Shown: positions 45,309 to 55,348, counted from the first letter of the stretch. The stretch: DNA of 64,000 bases from UBA12202 sp049595035 (GCA_049595035.1 JBMYKD010000006.1:1-64000), one strand, 5' to 3'. Made by a program: numbers and translations. The notes: generated by a model from the sequence alone, not told the origin.

Positions 45309-47747
45309 TTAAGCTCTTAGCTTTTCGTTGTCCGGGTCAAATGGGCTTTCTTCGATGATCTGGGCATCAAAGCGTTTGCCAAGAATATCAATGACAAACT
45401 TGGTGCCAATAGCGGCCAGTGCTGGTGGCACCATAGCCAGTGCCAGCGATTGCCCAACGCGGAAGCCATAATTGCCCGAGGTTGCGCGACCAACCATTTC
45501 ACCATTATAGAATAACGGATTTCCACCAAGCACATCAGCATCTTCAACATCATCAATGCGAAGGGTCACCAGTTCATTAGCAAAGCCCTTTTCCTGCCAT
45601 TTTACCAAGGCATCACGGCCGATAAAGTCCCCTTTATTCAGATGAACAAACCGATCTAACTTTGATTCCAGGGCAGCATATTCAATTGATAGTTCCGTGC
45701 CCATCATGCGATAGCTTTTTTCCATCCGCATGGTATCCATCGCACGAATACCAAATGGCTTTATCCCCAGATCAGCACCAGCTTCCATCAGGCGATCAAA
45801 AATATGGTTCTGATATTCAATCGGATGATGCAATTCCCAGCCAAGTTCACCAACATAATTCACCCTTGCGGCTAATGTTGGCGCATGACCAGCATCAATC
45901 CAGCGTGATGACAACCAAGGGAATGCCGCATTGGAAAAATCGGTTCTTGGGCTAATTCGTTCCATTAATGTCCGTGCTTTAGGTCCTGCTACCACAAGCA
46001 CACCCATAGCATTCGTCACATTTGAAAACTGGACACTGCCATCTTCGGGCATATGCTTTCTGATCCAGTCATGATCAACAGATTGCAAAGCCCCCGCTGA
46101 AACAACATAAAAACTGGTATCTGATTCTTTGATAATCGTATATTCCGAATGGACACCGCCGCCATAGCTCAGGGCATGACAGAGATTAACGCGGCCAGCC
46201 TTTTTCGGGATACGATTTGCAATGAGCCGGTCAAGAAATTCAGCTGCCCCGGGGCCGGTGATTTTTGCCTTGGCAAAAGCCGACATATCCAGAAGCCCAA
46301 CATTTTCAGTGGTATTCCTGACTTCATTACCAATATGTTCGAACCATGCTGACCGCCGGAATGACCAGTCATCCGTTTGTGGGACGCCTTCCGGCGCGAA
46401 CCAGTTAGGTCTTTCCCAGCCAAAACTAGCCCCGAATACAGCGCCCAAATTTTTCATGCGGTCATAGCATGGTGTTGTTCTTAATGGTCTTGCTGCTTCA
46501 CGTTCTTCATCCGGATAATGCGTGGTGAACACATTGGCATATGCTTCTTCGTTTTTTTCGATCAGATAGCTTTCAGTGGCATAATTGCCATAACGGCGAG
46601 GATCAACGCCTGACATATCAATCGTTGGTTCACCTTCGACCATCCATTCTGCTAACTGCCAACCAGCCCCACCTGCTGCGGTGATACCAAAGGAATGCCC
46701 TTCGCTAAGCCAGAAATTCTTTAATCCCGGCGCCGGGCCGATAATAGGATTACCATCAGGGGTATAGGCAATAGCGCCATTATAAACTTTCTTGACGCCG
46801 ACTTCACCAAAGGCAGGAACGCGGAACATGGCACTTTCAATATGCTGTTCAATCCGCTCAAGGTCTTCTTGGAAAAGTTCATATTCGCTATCATCGCTTG
46901 GGCCATCTACATAGCACGCCGGTGCGCCATATTCATACGGCCCTAGGATCAATCCGCCTGCTTCTTCGCGCATATACCAGCCATTGTCACTGTCCCTTAG
47001 CACACCCATTTCCGGCAGTCCTTCAGCATGGCGGGCTTTAATGTCTGGATGGGCTTCTGTCACGATATACTGATGCTCAACAGGAATAACCGGCACATTC
47101 AGACCAACCATGGCACCGGTTTTACGGGCAAAGTTCCCCGTACAGGATACAATATGCTCACAAGTGATATTGCCTTTATCGGTAACGACTTCCCATTCAC
47201 CTGATGGGGTTTTATTAATCGCCTGAACGGTTGTATTTCGGTGGATAGTTGCCCCCCGATCACGCGCGCCCTTGGCCATGGCCTGGGTCAGATCAGCTGG
47301 CTGGATATAGCCATCCTGAGGATGCTGAATAGCGCCGATCAGACCTTCGGTGTTACACATTGGCCATGCGTCCTTAACCTCAGCCGGGGTCAGGCGCTTG
47401 ACTTCAACACCAATGGTGTCGGCGACACCAGCATATTGCATATATTCGTCCCAGCGATCAGGGGTGCTGGCAAGGCGGATATTAGATACCGCACGCAACC
47501 CAACATTCATGCCGGTTTCTTCTTCTAATTCCCGATAGAACTTGACTGAGTACTTATGAACCTGCCCGACAGAATAAGACATATTGAATAATGGCAACAA
47601 TCCTGCGGCATGCCATGTAGAGCCAGATGTCAATTCCTTCCGCTCAAGCAACACCGTATCTGTCCAGCCCTTTTTGGCCAGATGATAAAGCATGGAAACA
47701 CCAACAACACCGCCACCAATGACCACAACGCGAGCATGATTGTTCAT
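45309..47747 (-). CDS. Dimethylglycine/sarcosine dehydrogenase-type FAD protein with GcvT domain
   Basis: This is a two-domain flavoprotein of 812 aa that oxidatively demethylates an N-methylglycine and passes the methyl group to tetrahydrofolate. The N-terminal FAD domain shows VVVIGGGVVGVSMLYHLAKKG and GSTWHAAGLLP, where the His is the covalent FAD site in the rat enzyme. A middle FAO-type linker (VDPRRYGNY) leads to a C-terminal GcvT folate domain (about 425-800; MGTELSIEYAALESKLDRF, GDFIGRDAL). Substrate choice among dimethylglycine, sarcosine and related amines is not readable. It precedes the MttB-like gene in a likely operon. Confidence 0.93.
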   Translation of the reverse strand: MNNHARVVVIGGGVVGVSMLYHLAKKGWTDTVLLERKELTSGSTWHAAGLLPLFNMSYSVGQVHKYSVKFYRELEEETGMNVGLRAVSNIRLASTPDRWDEYMQYAGVADTIGVEVKRLTPAEVKDAWPMCNTEGLIGAIQHPQDGYIQPADLTQAMAKGARDRGATIHRNTTVQAINKTPSGEWEVVTDKGNITCEHIVSCTGNFARKTGAMVGLNVPVIPVEHQYIVTEAHPDIKARHAEGLPEMGVLRDSDNGWYMREEAGGLILGPYEYGAPACYVDGPSDDSEYELFQEDLERIEQHIESAMFRVPAFGEVGVKKVYNGAIAYTPDGNPIIGPAPGLKNFWLSEGHSFGITAAGGAGWQLAEWMVEGEPTIDMSGVDPRRYGNYATESYLIEKNEEAYANVFTTHYPDEEREAARPLRTTPCYDRMKNLGAVFGASFGWERPNWFAPEGVPQTDDWSFRRSAWFEHIGNEVRNTTENVGLLDMSAFAKAKITGPGAAEFLDRLIANRIPKKAGRVNLCHALSYGGGVHSEYTIIKESDTSFYVVSAGALQSVDHDWIRKHMPEDGSVQFSNVTNAMGVLVVAGPKARTLMERISPRTDFSNAAFPWLSSRWIDAGHAPTLAARVNYVGELGWELHHPIEYQNHIFDRLMEAGADLGIKPFGIRAMDTMRMEKSYRMMGTELSIEYAALESKLDRFVHLNKGDFIGRDALVKWQEKGFANELVTLRIDDVEDADVLGGNPLFYNGEMVGRATSGNYGFRVGQSLALAMVPPALAAIGTKFVIDILGKRFDAQIIEESPFDPDNEKLRA

Positions 47748-47905
47748 GATCTCTTCCTCCGAGCATCTCGTCTATAAGAATATTTATTCCGTAATATGCC
47801 AAAATTAATCTGGCATAGCATCCGGCAAACGACATAATCCTGTCAAATCCGGCCTCTGACGGCGGACAATATCATTCTTATATTTAACAAGTTACAGGGC
47901 AAAAA

Positions 47906-48532
47906 TTATGGGTAAAGCCGCTGAACCTGCCATGTTTCTGATGCAAGACTTGCTGGATCACCAATGGGCTTTGTAAAACGGAACCGGTCATGCAGGCGTG
48001 ATGCACCATCCTGCCAGAATTCCATTTCATGCGGAATAAGACGATACCCACCCCAGAATGGCGGTCTGGGTGGATTTTCTGGATATTGCGCTTCCATATC
48101 CTTCACACGGCTAGATAAAATATCCCGACTAGCCAGTGGCTGTGACTGATGGGATGCCCATGCCCCTATCCGGCTTCCATAGGGGCGGCTTTCGTAATAA
48201 GCATCAGAAATATCATCGGAAAGCCGTTCAATTTGGCCAACTAACCGCAATTGACGACGCAAGGATTTCCAGTGAAAGCTCATCGCCGCACGGCTAGTTC
48301 CATCGATTTCAGCTGCTTTTCTGCTGGTATAATTGGTGTAGAAATGAACAGATATATCGTCCCGTCCTTTCATCAGAACCACCCGAACAGATGGCCAGCC
48401 ATCATCAGAAACCGTCGCCAGTGCAACTGCATTGGGGTCATTGATTTCTGTTTTTTCTGCTTCAGACATCCATGCATCCAGCAGATGGAAGGGATTTTGA
48501 CCGGTTGGGTCAAATGCCGATGTATCAGCCAT
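47906..48532 (-). CDS. pdxH: Pyridoxamine 5'-phosphate oxidase
   Basis: PdxH makes the cofactor pyridoxal 5'-phosphate from PNP or PMP using FMN and oxygen. The 208-residue protein shows NAVALATVSDDGWPSVRVVLMKG, the FYTNYTSRKAAEI FMN region, SRIGAWASHQSQPL, FWGGYRLIPHEMEFW, and the C-terminal VQRLYP. It is divergent from the glycine-zipper gene. The order pdxH ... fabI ... aroC is common in alphaproteobacteria. Confidence 0.96.
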   Translation of the reverse strand: MADTSAFDPTGQNPFHLLDAWMSEAEKTEINDPNAVALATVSDDGWPSVRVVLMKGRDDISVHFYTNYTSRKAAEIDGTSRAAMSFHWKSLRRQLRLVGQIERLSDDISDAYYESRPYGSRIGAWASHQSQPLASRDILSSRVKDMEAQYPENPPRPPFWGGYRLIPHEMEFWQDGASRLHDRFRFTKPIGDPASLASETWQVQRLYP

Positions 48533-48782
48533 TATCAGGTCTCTTTCTTTGTGTCATTGATTTTAAATCGATATTCTGCTGTCGGAACATATCTATGATA
48601 TAGGAATTATGCCCTATTTATTCTAGGTGGTCGTGTCTTTCTTTTGCCATAAATATGTGGCAAATTGTAACGATTGAGAAGTGTCGCGCATTTTTTGTTC
48701 AAACTTTTGCAATTAATACTTATCAGACAGGCATCCAGTGATCATATAAACACCAGCTTTGTCAGATAAACCGGAGGCAAAA

Positions 48783-49337
48783 ATGAAAACTTTCAGAACG
48801 TGTATTTTAGCATTAGCCATGGCAACGCCCCTTAGTGCTATGGCGGCATCAACAACCAGCGTTGATTCTGTTACTGGACGGGTGAATTATGTGGATACGC
48901 TTACCTCATCATTTGTTCAGCAGAATCCGGTGACGGAACGGGTATGCCGGGTTCAGGATGTACCTATCTATGCACAAGGTGGCCAGCAAACCGATGAATT
49001 GGGAAGCATGATTATCGGTGGCCTTATCGGAAGCGCGGTTGGCAATGGTTTGACCAGCAAAGATGGTGCTGGAACAGCAGGTGCTGTTGCTGGCGCTTTA
49101 ATCGGACGCAATGCTGCCAAACAGCAAAATAACTCAAATCAGCAAATCATTGGTTACAGGCAGGAAAATGTGTGTGAAAATATCACCACTGTTCGGGAAG
49201 AACGTATTGAAACCATTACCGGATACCGGTTGAATGTTACCGTTGATGGCAAAAGAATTACCGTTGATAGCAATACCCCCTATAATAGCGGCGATACCAT
49301 TGTTTTGACCCGGAAAACCACATATAGCCTGCGTTAA
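48783..49337 (+). CDS. Glycine-zipper 2TM (17-kDa surface antigen-like) protein
   Basis: This is a 184-residue exported protein starting MKTFRTCILALAMATPLSA with a signal peptide ending in AMAA. The ATG at 48783 has GGAGGC just ahead; an upstream in-frame start at 48759 is worse. The core is a glycine zipper, MIIGGLIGSAVGNGLTS then AGTAGAVAGALIGRNAA (about 75-110), which inserts in or spans a membrane. Two conserved Cys flank it (RVCRVQDV, ENVCENIT). The family is outer-membrane associated; no enzymatic role is known. Confidence 0.88.
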   Translation: MKTFRTCILALAMATPLSAMAASTTSVDSVTGRVNYVDTLTSSFVQQNPVTERVCRVQDVPIYAQGGQQTDELGSMIIGGLIGSAVGNGLTSKDGAGTAGAVAGALIGRNAAKQQNNSNQQIIGYRQENVCENITTVREERIETITGYRLNVTVDGKRITVDSNTPYNSGDTIVLTRKTTYSLR

Positions 49338-49425
49338 TTATAAATATTATGCTTTATCGCAATCAGGCACTTGTCTTACCAAGCCTCTGATTGCTAGAAT
49401 AATGTTTTAGATAACGGCTGAGCAT

Positions 49426-50250
49426 ATGACCAAACATAACGATTTACTTAAAGGCAAACGCGGTCTGATCATGGGTGTTGCGAATGATCGCTCCATCGCA
49501 TGGGGCATTGCCGCCAAAGCCCATGAAGCCGGCGCCGAGCTTGCTTTCACCTTTCAGGGTGATGCATTGGAAAAACGCGTTCGCCCACTGGCCGCAAGCA
49601 TCAATTCGGATTTTGTTCTGTCATGTGATGTAACCAATGATGATGATATTGACCGGCTGTTTTCAGAAATTGAACAGAAATGGGGCAAGCTTGATTTTAT
49701 CGTTCATGCTATTGCCTATTCCGACAAAGCCGAACTTAAAGGCGATTATTTTAATACGACCCGCGATAATTTTAGCCGAACCATGGATATATCCGTTTAT
49801 TCCCTTACGGCCATTACCCAGCGGGCGCAATCTGTGCTGAATGACGGCGGGTCTATCCTGACCCTAACCTATTATGGTGCCGAACGGGTGATGCCACATT
49901 ATAATGTGATGGGAGTTGCCAAGGCCGCATTAGAAGCATCAGTGCGATATTTAGCAGCTGATCTGGGTAGCCGGAATATCCGTGTGAACAGCCTTTCAGC
50001 AGGGCCGGTCAAAACACTTGCCGCATCCGGTATTGGTGATTTCCGATATATTCTCAAATGGAATGCCTATAATTCACCACTTAAGCGTAATGTATCCCTT
50101 GAAGATATTGGTGGTGCTGGCGTCTATCTGTTGTCTGATCTATCCAGTGGCGTTACAGGTGAAACGCATCATGTTGATTGCGGTTATCATGTGGTTGGTA
50201 TGAAAGCGGTTGATGCGCCGGATATATCCGTGGAAACATCTGATGGCTGA
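49426..50250 (+). CDS. fabI: Enoyl-[acyl-carrier-protein] reductase (NADH)
   Basis: FabI reduces the enoyl-ACP double bond, the last step of each fatty acid elongation cycle. The 274-residue SDR protein shows the FabI-type nucleotide loop (MGVANDRSIAWGIA), the short-chain core DFIVHAIAYSD, and the active-site Tyr-x6-Lys in HYNVMGVAKAALEAS. The C-terminal NVSLEDIGGAGVYLLSDLSSGVTG is typical. The last 8 bp overlap the aroC start. Confidence 0.96.
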   Translation: MTKHNDLLKGKRGLIMGVANDRSIAWGIAAKAHEAGAELAFTFQGDALEKRVRPLAASINSDFVLSCDVTNDDDIDRLFSEIEQKWGKLDFIVHAIAYSDKAELKGDYFNTTRDNFSRTMDISVYSLTAITQRAQSVLNDGGSILTLTYYGAERVMPHYNVMGVAKAALEASVRYLAADLGSRNIRVNSLSAGPVKTLAASGIGDFRYILKWNAYNSPLKRNVSLEDIGGAGVYLLSDLSSGVTGETHHVDCGYHVVGMKAVDAPDISVETSDG

Positions 50251-51355
50251 TAACAGTTTCGGAACCTTGTTCCGCTTTACCACATTCGGTGAAAGCCACG
50301 GGCCTGCCATTGGCTGTGTTGTTGATGGAGTGCCGCCGCGCCTGCCACTTGATGAAAGTGATATTCAACCCTTTCTTGATCGCCGCAAACCCGGCACATC
50401 GCGTTTTGTCACCCAGCGGCGCGAAGATGATAGCGTGCGGATTCTTTCTGGCGTCTTTGAAGGTAAAACAACAGGTACGCCCATCGCTCTGCTGATTGAA
50501 AATACAGATCAGCGATCAAAAGATTATTCCAATATTGCCCAGCAATATCGCCCCGGTCATGCTGATTATACCTATGATGCCAAATATGGGATCAGGGATT
50601 ATCGGGGGGGTGGCCGGTCATCTGCCCGTGAAACAGCCAGCCGTGTAGCGGCAGGTGCGGTTGCCCACCGTATTCTGTCTAGCATCTGCCCTGATCTGGT
50701 GATACGCGGTGCTGTGGTTCAGATTGGTGATCATGTGGTTAATCGGGATAACTGGAATTGGGATACAACACAGAGTAACCCGTTTTTTTGTCCGGACGCT
50801 GATATTGTTCCTGTCTGGGAAAGTTTTCTGGATGAAACGCGAAAACAGGGCTCTTCGGCAGGTGCGATTATTGAAATTGTCGCCGATGGTGTGCCTGCTG
50901 GCCTTGGTGGCCCTATCTATAACAAACTGGATGCCCAGCTTGCCGCCGCCATGATGAGCATTAATGCCGTAAAGGGCGTTGAGATTGGTGACGGATTTGC
51001 CGCGGCTTCTATCCCCGGTGATGAGGCTGGTGATAGTATGCGCGTTGATGCCCATGGTACACCCATCTTTACCAGCAATCACGCTGGCGGTGTATTAGGC
51101 GGGATTTCTTCTGGTCAGCCATTGGTTGTCCGCTTTGTGGTTAAACCAACCAGTTCTATCCTGACACCACGGCCAAGCATTGATAGCGATGGCAATGAAG
51201 TTGAAGTTATCACCAAAGGTCGTCATGACCCTTGTGTTGGTATTCGCGCCGTCCCCATTGGTGAAGCCATGATGGCTGTTGTTCTTGCTGATATGCTGAT
51301 GCAACACACGGCACAATGTGGCCTGACGGGGTCAGACTTGCACAAACCGGCATAA
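50243..51355 (+). CDS. aroC: Chorismate synthase
   Basis: AroC carries out the last shikimate step, EPSP to chorismate, using reduced FMN as a catalyst. It is 370 aa from the ATG at 50243, beginning MADNSFGTLFRFTTFGESHG; the longer upstream reading lies inside fabI. Family signatures are FTTFGESHGPAIG, PGHADYTYDAKYGIRDYRGGGRSSARETASRVAAG (spanned at 50547-50648), and GGVLGGISSGQPLVVRF. It overlaps fabI by 8 bp. Confidence 0.97.
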   Translation: MADNSFGTLFRFTTFGESHGPAIGCVVDGVPPRLPLDESDIQPFLDRRKPGTSRFVTQRREDDSVRILSGVFEGKTTGTPIALLIENTDQRSKDYSNIAQQYRPGHADYTYDAKYGIRDYRGGGRSSARETASRVAAGAVAHRILSSICPDLVIRGAVVQIGDHVVNRDNWNWDTTQSNPFFCPDADIVPVWESFLDETRKQGSSAGAIIEIVADGVPAGLGGPIYNKLDAQLAAAMMSINAVKGVEIGDGFAAASIPGDEAGDSMRVDAHGTPIFTSNHAGGVLGGISSGQPLVVRFVVKPTSSILTPRPSIDSDGNEVEVITKGRHDPCVGIRAVPIGEAMMAVVLADMLMQHTAQCGLTGSDLHKPA

Positions 51356-51368
51356 CAGCCTTATCAGC

Positions 51369-52118
51369 TTATGGTTTTCTGGCCACTATAATAAACTCCC
51401 GATTACCTTCAGGGCCTTTAATAGGGCTTTCAGTAATTCCAATGACCTGCCAGCCCATTTCATCTGTCAGCCATCCAGCAATATCATTCTGAACCGCCTG
51501 ATGCAGATCAGGATCGCGAACAACCCCGCCTTTCCCAACCTGCCCCTTACCCACTTCAAATTGAGGCTTGATTAATGCGGCTAGCATACCGCCAGATTTC
51601 ACCAGAGTCAGACTGGCCGGCAACACCTTGGTCAGTGATATGAATGAAGCATCACAGACCACCATATCAATAGGATCAGGAATATGATCTTTGTTCAAAT
51701 GGCGGGCATTAGTTCTTTCCAGCACCACCACGCGATCATCATTCCGTAACGACCAGTCAAGCTGGCCATGACCAACATCGACGGCATAGACTTTCGCAGC
51801 CCCCCGGTGAAGCAAAACATCCGTAAACCCGCCGGTACTTGCGCCAACGTCAATGGCCACGACCCCTGTTGCATCAAGTTCAGCAAAATGATCAAACGCG
51901 CCAGCCAGTTTTACCCCTCCACGCGATACATAAGGGTGATCTTTCCCCTTTACGATCAGGTCGGTAGCCGCATCAATGCGGTGTCCGGCTTTAGTCAGTT
52001 TCTGATCTTTAGCATATACCAGCCCTGCCATGATAAGAGCTTGTGCTTTTTCTCTGCTTTCTGCCAGCCCCTGTTCCACTAACAGAATATCCACCCTTTG
52101 CTTTTCCGGCTTAGCCAT
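51369..52118 (-). CDS. tlyA: TlyA-family rRNA 2'-O-methyltransferase
   Basis: TlyA methylates ribose 2'-OH groups of 16S and 23S rRNA, and is often annotated as hemolysin. The 249-residue protein starts at MAKPEKQRVDILL (ATG at 52118, overlapping the dxs stop by 8 bp). It has an N-terminal S4 domain (SREKAQALIMAGLVYAKDQ) and an FtsJ-like methyltransferase domain with VVAIDVGASTGGFTDVLL as the SAM site and DMVVCDASFISL. It follows dxs as the last gene of the isoprenoid block. Confidence 0.95.
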   Translation of the reverse strand: MAKPEKQRVDILLVEQGLAESREKAQALIMAGLVYAKDQKLTKAGHRIDAATDLIVKGKDHPYVSRGGVKLAGAFDHFAELDATGVVAIDVGASTGGFTDVLLHRGAAKVYAVDVGHGQLDWSLRNDDRVVVLERTNARHLNKDHIPDPIDMVVCDASFISLTKVLPASLTLVKSGGMLAALIKPQFEVGKGQVGKGGVVRDPDLHQAVQNDIAGWLTDEMGWQVIGITESPIKGPEGNREFIIVARKP

Positions 52119-54030
52119 TCTGCTTGATGGTCGCGGCAGGAGAGGCATTATCCAGAAACGGCAGAATAGTGGCTAGAATGCCATCAGCATCAAGGCCAGC
52201 TTCAGCCAGTTGTGCAGGTTGTGCATTATGATCAATCATTCGGTCAGGCAATGTCATCATCCGGCATTTTAATCCATGATCAAGATACCCGTGATTGGCC
52301 AGAAACGTGAAAACCTGTGTGCCAAAGCCACCGATACAACCTTCCTCGACCGTGATAAGGACGTCATGTTCTTTGGCCAGTCTGGCAATCAGTTCATGAT
52401 CAAGTGGCTTGACATAACGGGCATCAGCCACCGTAATTGGCATACCTTGCGCGGTGAGTGTGTCTGACACCTTTAAACAATCTGCCAGCCTTGTACCAAT
52501 GGATAACAACGCAATCCGGTTACCTTCGCGCATGATGCGGCCTTTACCAATGGGAAGCGGTTTTAAATCTTCGGGAATGGGCACTCCTGTGCCCTCACCC
52601 CGCGGGTATCTGAAAGAAATTGGTCCTTCATCATAGGCGGCGGCAGTGGCCACCATACTGGCCAGTTCTGCTTCATCAGCCGGTGCCATAACTGTCATAT
52701 TCGGCAATGATGCCATAAATGCCATATCATAAGCCCCGACATGGGTAGCACCATCAGCACCAACCAGCCCTGCTCTATCAACCGCAAATCGAACGGGAAG
52801 ATTCTGTAAAGCTACGTCATGGACAAGTTGGTCATAGCCACGTTGTAAAAAGGTGGAATAAATAGCGGTAAATGGCTTCATACCTTCTGTTGCTAACCCG
52901 GCCGCAAAAGTAACTGCATGCTGCTCGGCAATACCAACATCAAAACTTCGGCGGGGAAAACGCCGGGCAAAATGATCAAGCCCTGTTCCTGATGGCATAG
53001 CCGCAGTAATCGCCATAATATCATTATCTTTTTCAGCCTGTTTGATCAGCTGTTCAGCAAATACAGAGGTATAGTTAGGGGGGGCATTACGTTTGGCTTG
53101 GCTATTTTCTTCACCAACAACATCAAATCGGGCAACCGCGTGATATTTTTCGCCGCTTTCCTTACCAAAAGGATGCCCGCGTCCTTTTTCAGTCCGCACA
53201 TGCAACAAAACAGGGCCATCATAAACCCCTTCGCGCAGATTGCTTAAAATCGGTAATAATTGATCCAGATCATGCCCATCAACAGGGCCCAGATAATAAA
53301 ACCCCAATTGAGAAAATAGCGTGCTTGTACCAACCAGACCGCGTGCCATTTCTTCGGCTCTTTTGGCGGTGCTTTGCATTTCTTCGGGGAACCTCTTGGC
53401 TACCTTTTTTGCCAGATGGCGGATAGACATGAATCGCCGCGAGGATATCAACTGGCTTAGATAAGAACTCATCGCCCCTACGGCAGGTGCAATTGACATA
53501 TCATTATCATTAAGAATGACTAGCATCCGTGATTTGAGATCACCAGCGTTATTCATGGCTTCATAAGCCATGCCCGCACTCATAGCGCCATCGCCAATAA
53601 CCGAAATAACGTGATTTTGACCACCTTTATGGTCACGAGCTACGGCCATGCCCAATCCGGCGGAAATAGAGGTGGAAGAATGCGCCGCCCCAAAAGGATC
53701 ATAAACAGATTCATCACGCTTGGTAAAACCGGATAAGCCCCCCGGCTGACGTAATGTACGAATACGGTCACGGCGTCCGGTTAATATCTTATGAGGATAA
53801 GCCTGATGCCCGACATCCCAGATCAGGCGATCATCTGGCGTATCAAAAATGTAATGCAAAGCCACGGTGAGCTCAACAACGCCAAGTCCGGCCCCCAGAT
53901 GCCCACCTGTACGCGACACAGCTGAAATGGTTTCATGCCGCAGCTCATCAGCGAGTTGTCGCAATTCTCCACGCGAAAGGGATTTCATGTCAGCTGGAAC
54001 ATGGATTTTATCTAGTAATGGTGTTTCCAT
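52111..54030 (-). CDS. dxs: 1-deoxy-D-xylulose-5-phosphate synthase
   Basis: DXS joins pyruvate and glyceraldehyde 3-phosphate in the first step of the MEP isoprenoid pathway, with thiamine diphosphate and Mg. The 639-residue protein shows GHLGAGLGVVELTVALHY, the ThDP motif GDGAMSAGMAYEAMNNAG, and the second-half DVGIAEQHAVTFAAGLA and DRAGLVGADGATHVGAYDM. It begins 72 bp behind ispA and ends overlapping tlyA by 8 bp, forming the xseB-ispA-dxs-tlyA run. Confidence 0.97.
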   Translation of the reverse strand: METPLLDKIHVPADMKSLSRGELRQLADELRHETISAVSRTGGHLGAGLGVVELTVALHYIFDTPDDRLIWDVGHQAYPHKILTGRRDRIRTLRQPGGLSGFTKRDESVYDPFGAAHSSTSISAGLGMAVARDHKGGQNHVISVIGDGAMSAGMAYEAMNNAGDLKSRMLVILNDNDMSIAPAVGAMSSYLSQLISSRRFMSIRHLAKKVAKRFPEEMQSTAKRAEEMARGLVGTSTLFSQLGFYYLGPVDGHDLDQLLPILSNLREGVYDGPVLLHVRTEKGRGHPFGKESGEKYHAVARFDVVGEENSQAKRNAPPNYTSVFAEQLIKQAEKDNDIMAITAAMPSGTGLDHFARRFPRRSFDVGIAEQHAVTFAAGLATEGMKPFTAIYSTFLQRGYDQLVHDVALQNLPVRFAVDRAGLVGADGATHVGAYDMAFMASLPNMTVMAPADEAELASMVATAAAYDEGPISFRYPRGEGTGVPIPEDLKPLPIGKGRIMREGNRIALLSIGTRLADCLKVSDTLTAQGMPITVADARYVKPLDHELIARLAKEHDVLITVEEGCIGGFGTQVFTFLANHGYLDHGLKCRMMTLPDRMIDHNAQPAQLAEAGLDADGILATILPFLDNASPAATIKQNG

Positions 54031-54102
54031 ATCTTATTGTCTTCTCATCCTCAGCCAGATAAAACCTTATACATATAATTTGTGGGGCAAAACAAACATA
54101 AA

Positions 54103-55047
54103 TCAAGCTTTGCGCGTGATTATATATTGCGCCATATCATCCAGATAGCCTTGCCATAAGGGATTATTAGCCTTTATACGCGCTAGAGATTGCCGCGCGA
54201 TATCAATCTGATTGTGCGCTTCTTGTCTTGCCCCATCTAGCCCCAGATGTGCGACAAATGTAGCTTTACCGCGCCAGTCATCCTGACCAAGCGGCTTACC
54301 GACCAGTTGTTCATCCCCGTCAGCATCAAGTAAATCATCTGCAATCTGAAAAGCCTGTCCAATGGCTTTACCATAATTGGCCAAATCTGTCAGAATATCT
54401 GGTGTTGTTCCGGCATACTGCCCACCTGCCAGAACAGATGCGGTAATCAATGCACCCGTTTTCAAGGCCTGCATTCTGGCTGTGGCGGCATAATCAAGGG
54501 TCTGAGTTTCCGCTTCAAGATCAAGCATCTGTCCGCCCGCCATGCCAGCATCCCCTGCTGCAACAGCCAGATTATGAACTAGTTGTGACCGGATCAATGG
54601 GTCCGGATGGGTAGCTGGTGCCGATAACAATTGAAAGGCCAGACTTTGTAATGCATCCCCCGCCAGAATGGCCGTTGCCTGATCAAAAGCCAGATGACAG
54701 GATGGTTTACCACGCCTTGTGGCGGCATCATCCATCGCTGGCAAATCATCATGGATAAGCGAATAGGCATGAAGACATTCAAATGCGGCGGCAACATGTA
54801 AAATACCTTGTGGAATATCAGGTTTAGCCTGATCATCCTGCATGAGCATAACAGCGGTTGAAGCTACCAGAAACGCCCGCACCCTTTTACCACCATTTAA
54901 TGTTGAATAGGCCATAGCATCAACCAGACGCGTTGGTGCCCCATTCTTTTTTTCCATATCAAAGATGTGATTCAGGACAGCATCGGTTTGCTGGGCTATA
55001 TTCTGCATCTGGGCAGACAGGGATACCTTATCCGGGCTCATCATCAT
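54103..55047 (-). CDS. ispA: Farnesyl diphosphate synthase (short-chain polyprenyl synthase)
   Basis: IspA condenses isopentenyl diphosphate with dimethylallyl and geranyl diphosphate to farnesyl diphosphate. It has about 314 aa. The first aspartate-rich motif is DDLPAMDD, the second is DDLLD, and GGKRVRAFL is the diphosphate-binding Arg region. Three consecutive ATGs (55047, 55044, 55041) follow AAAGGGC; which is used is undecided, and an in-frame ATG at 55059 lies upstream of that ribosome site. Confidence 0.95.
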   Translation of the reverse strand: MMMSPDKVSLSAQMQNIAQQTDAVLNHIFDMEKKNGAPTRLVDAMAYSTLNGGKRVRAFLVASTAVMLMQDDQAKPDIPQGILHVAAAFECLHAYSLIHDDLPAMDDAATRRGKPSCHLAFDQATAILAGDALQSLAFQLLSAPATHPDPLIRSQLVHNLAVAAGDAGMAGGQMLDLEAETQTLDYAATARMQALKTGALITASVLAGGQYAGTTPDILTDLANYGKAIGQAFQIADDLLDADGDEQLVGKPLGQDDWRGKATFVAHLGLDGARQEAHNQIDIARQSLARIKANNPLWQGYLDDMAQYIITRKA

Positions 55048-55079
55048 ATGCCCTTTCATGCTATGTGAAATGTTAATGA

Positions 55080-55322
55080 TTATTCCGCATCAAAGGGGGT
55101 AGTCATTTCAGCATCAGCGCTTGCTTTCTGGGCACGAATGGCTTCAACACGCATTTTTGCTTCATCAAGGCGTTTCTGGCAATGCCGTTTGAGTTCTGTT
55201 CCACGCTCATAGGCGGCGACAGCATCATCTAACGATACATCACCACGTTCCAGCTTCTCAACGATTGTTTCCAGTTCTTTTAATGCAGCTTCAAAGCTCA
55301 TTTCATCTGCGGCATGTGCCAT
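55080..55322 (-). CDS. xseB: Exodeoxyribonuclease VII small subunit
   Basis: XseB is the helical small subunit of exonuclease VII, which degrades single-stranded DNA together with XseA (not in the window). It has 80 aa from the ATG at 55322, behind AGGAAAG; an upstream in-frame start at 55397 overlaps the XRE gene and is rejected. MSFEAALKELETIVEKLERG and VSLDDAVAAYERGTELKRHC are the family core. It heads the isoprenoid run. Confidence 0.94.
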   Translation of the reverse strand: MAHAADEMSFEAALKELETIVEKLERGDVSLDDAVAAYERGTELKRHCQKRLDEAKMRVEAIRAQKASADAEMTTPFDAE

Positions 55323-55348
55323 GTTCTTTCCTTTCCTGCTATGGGCGC

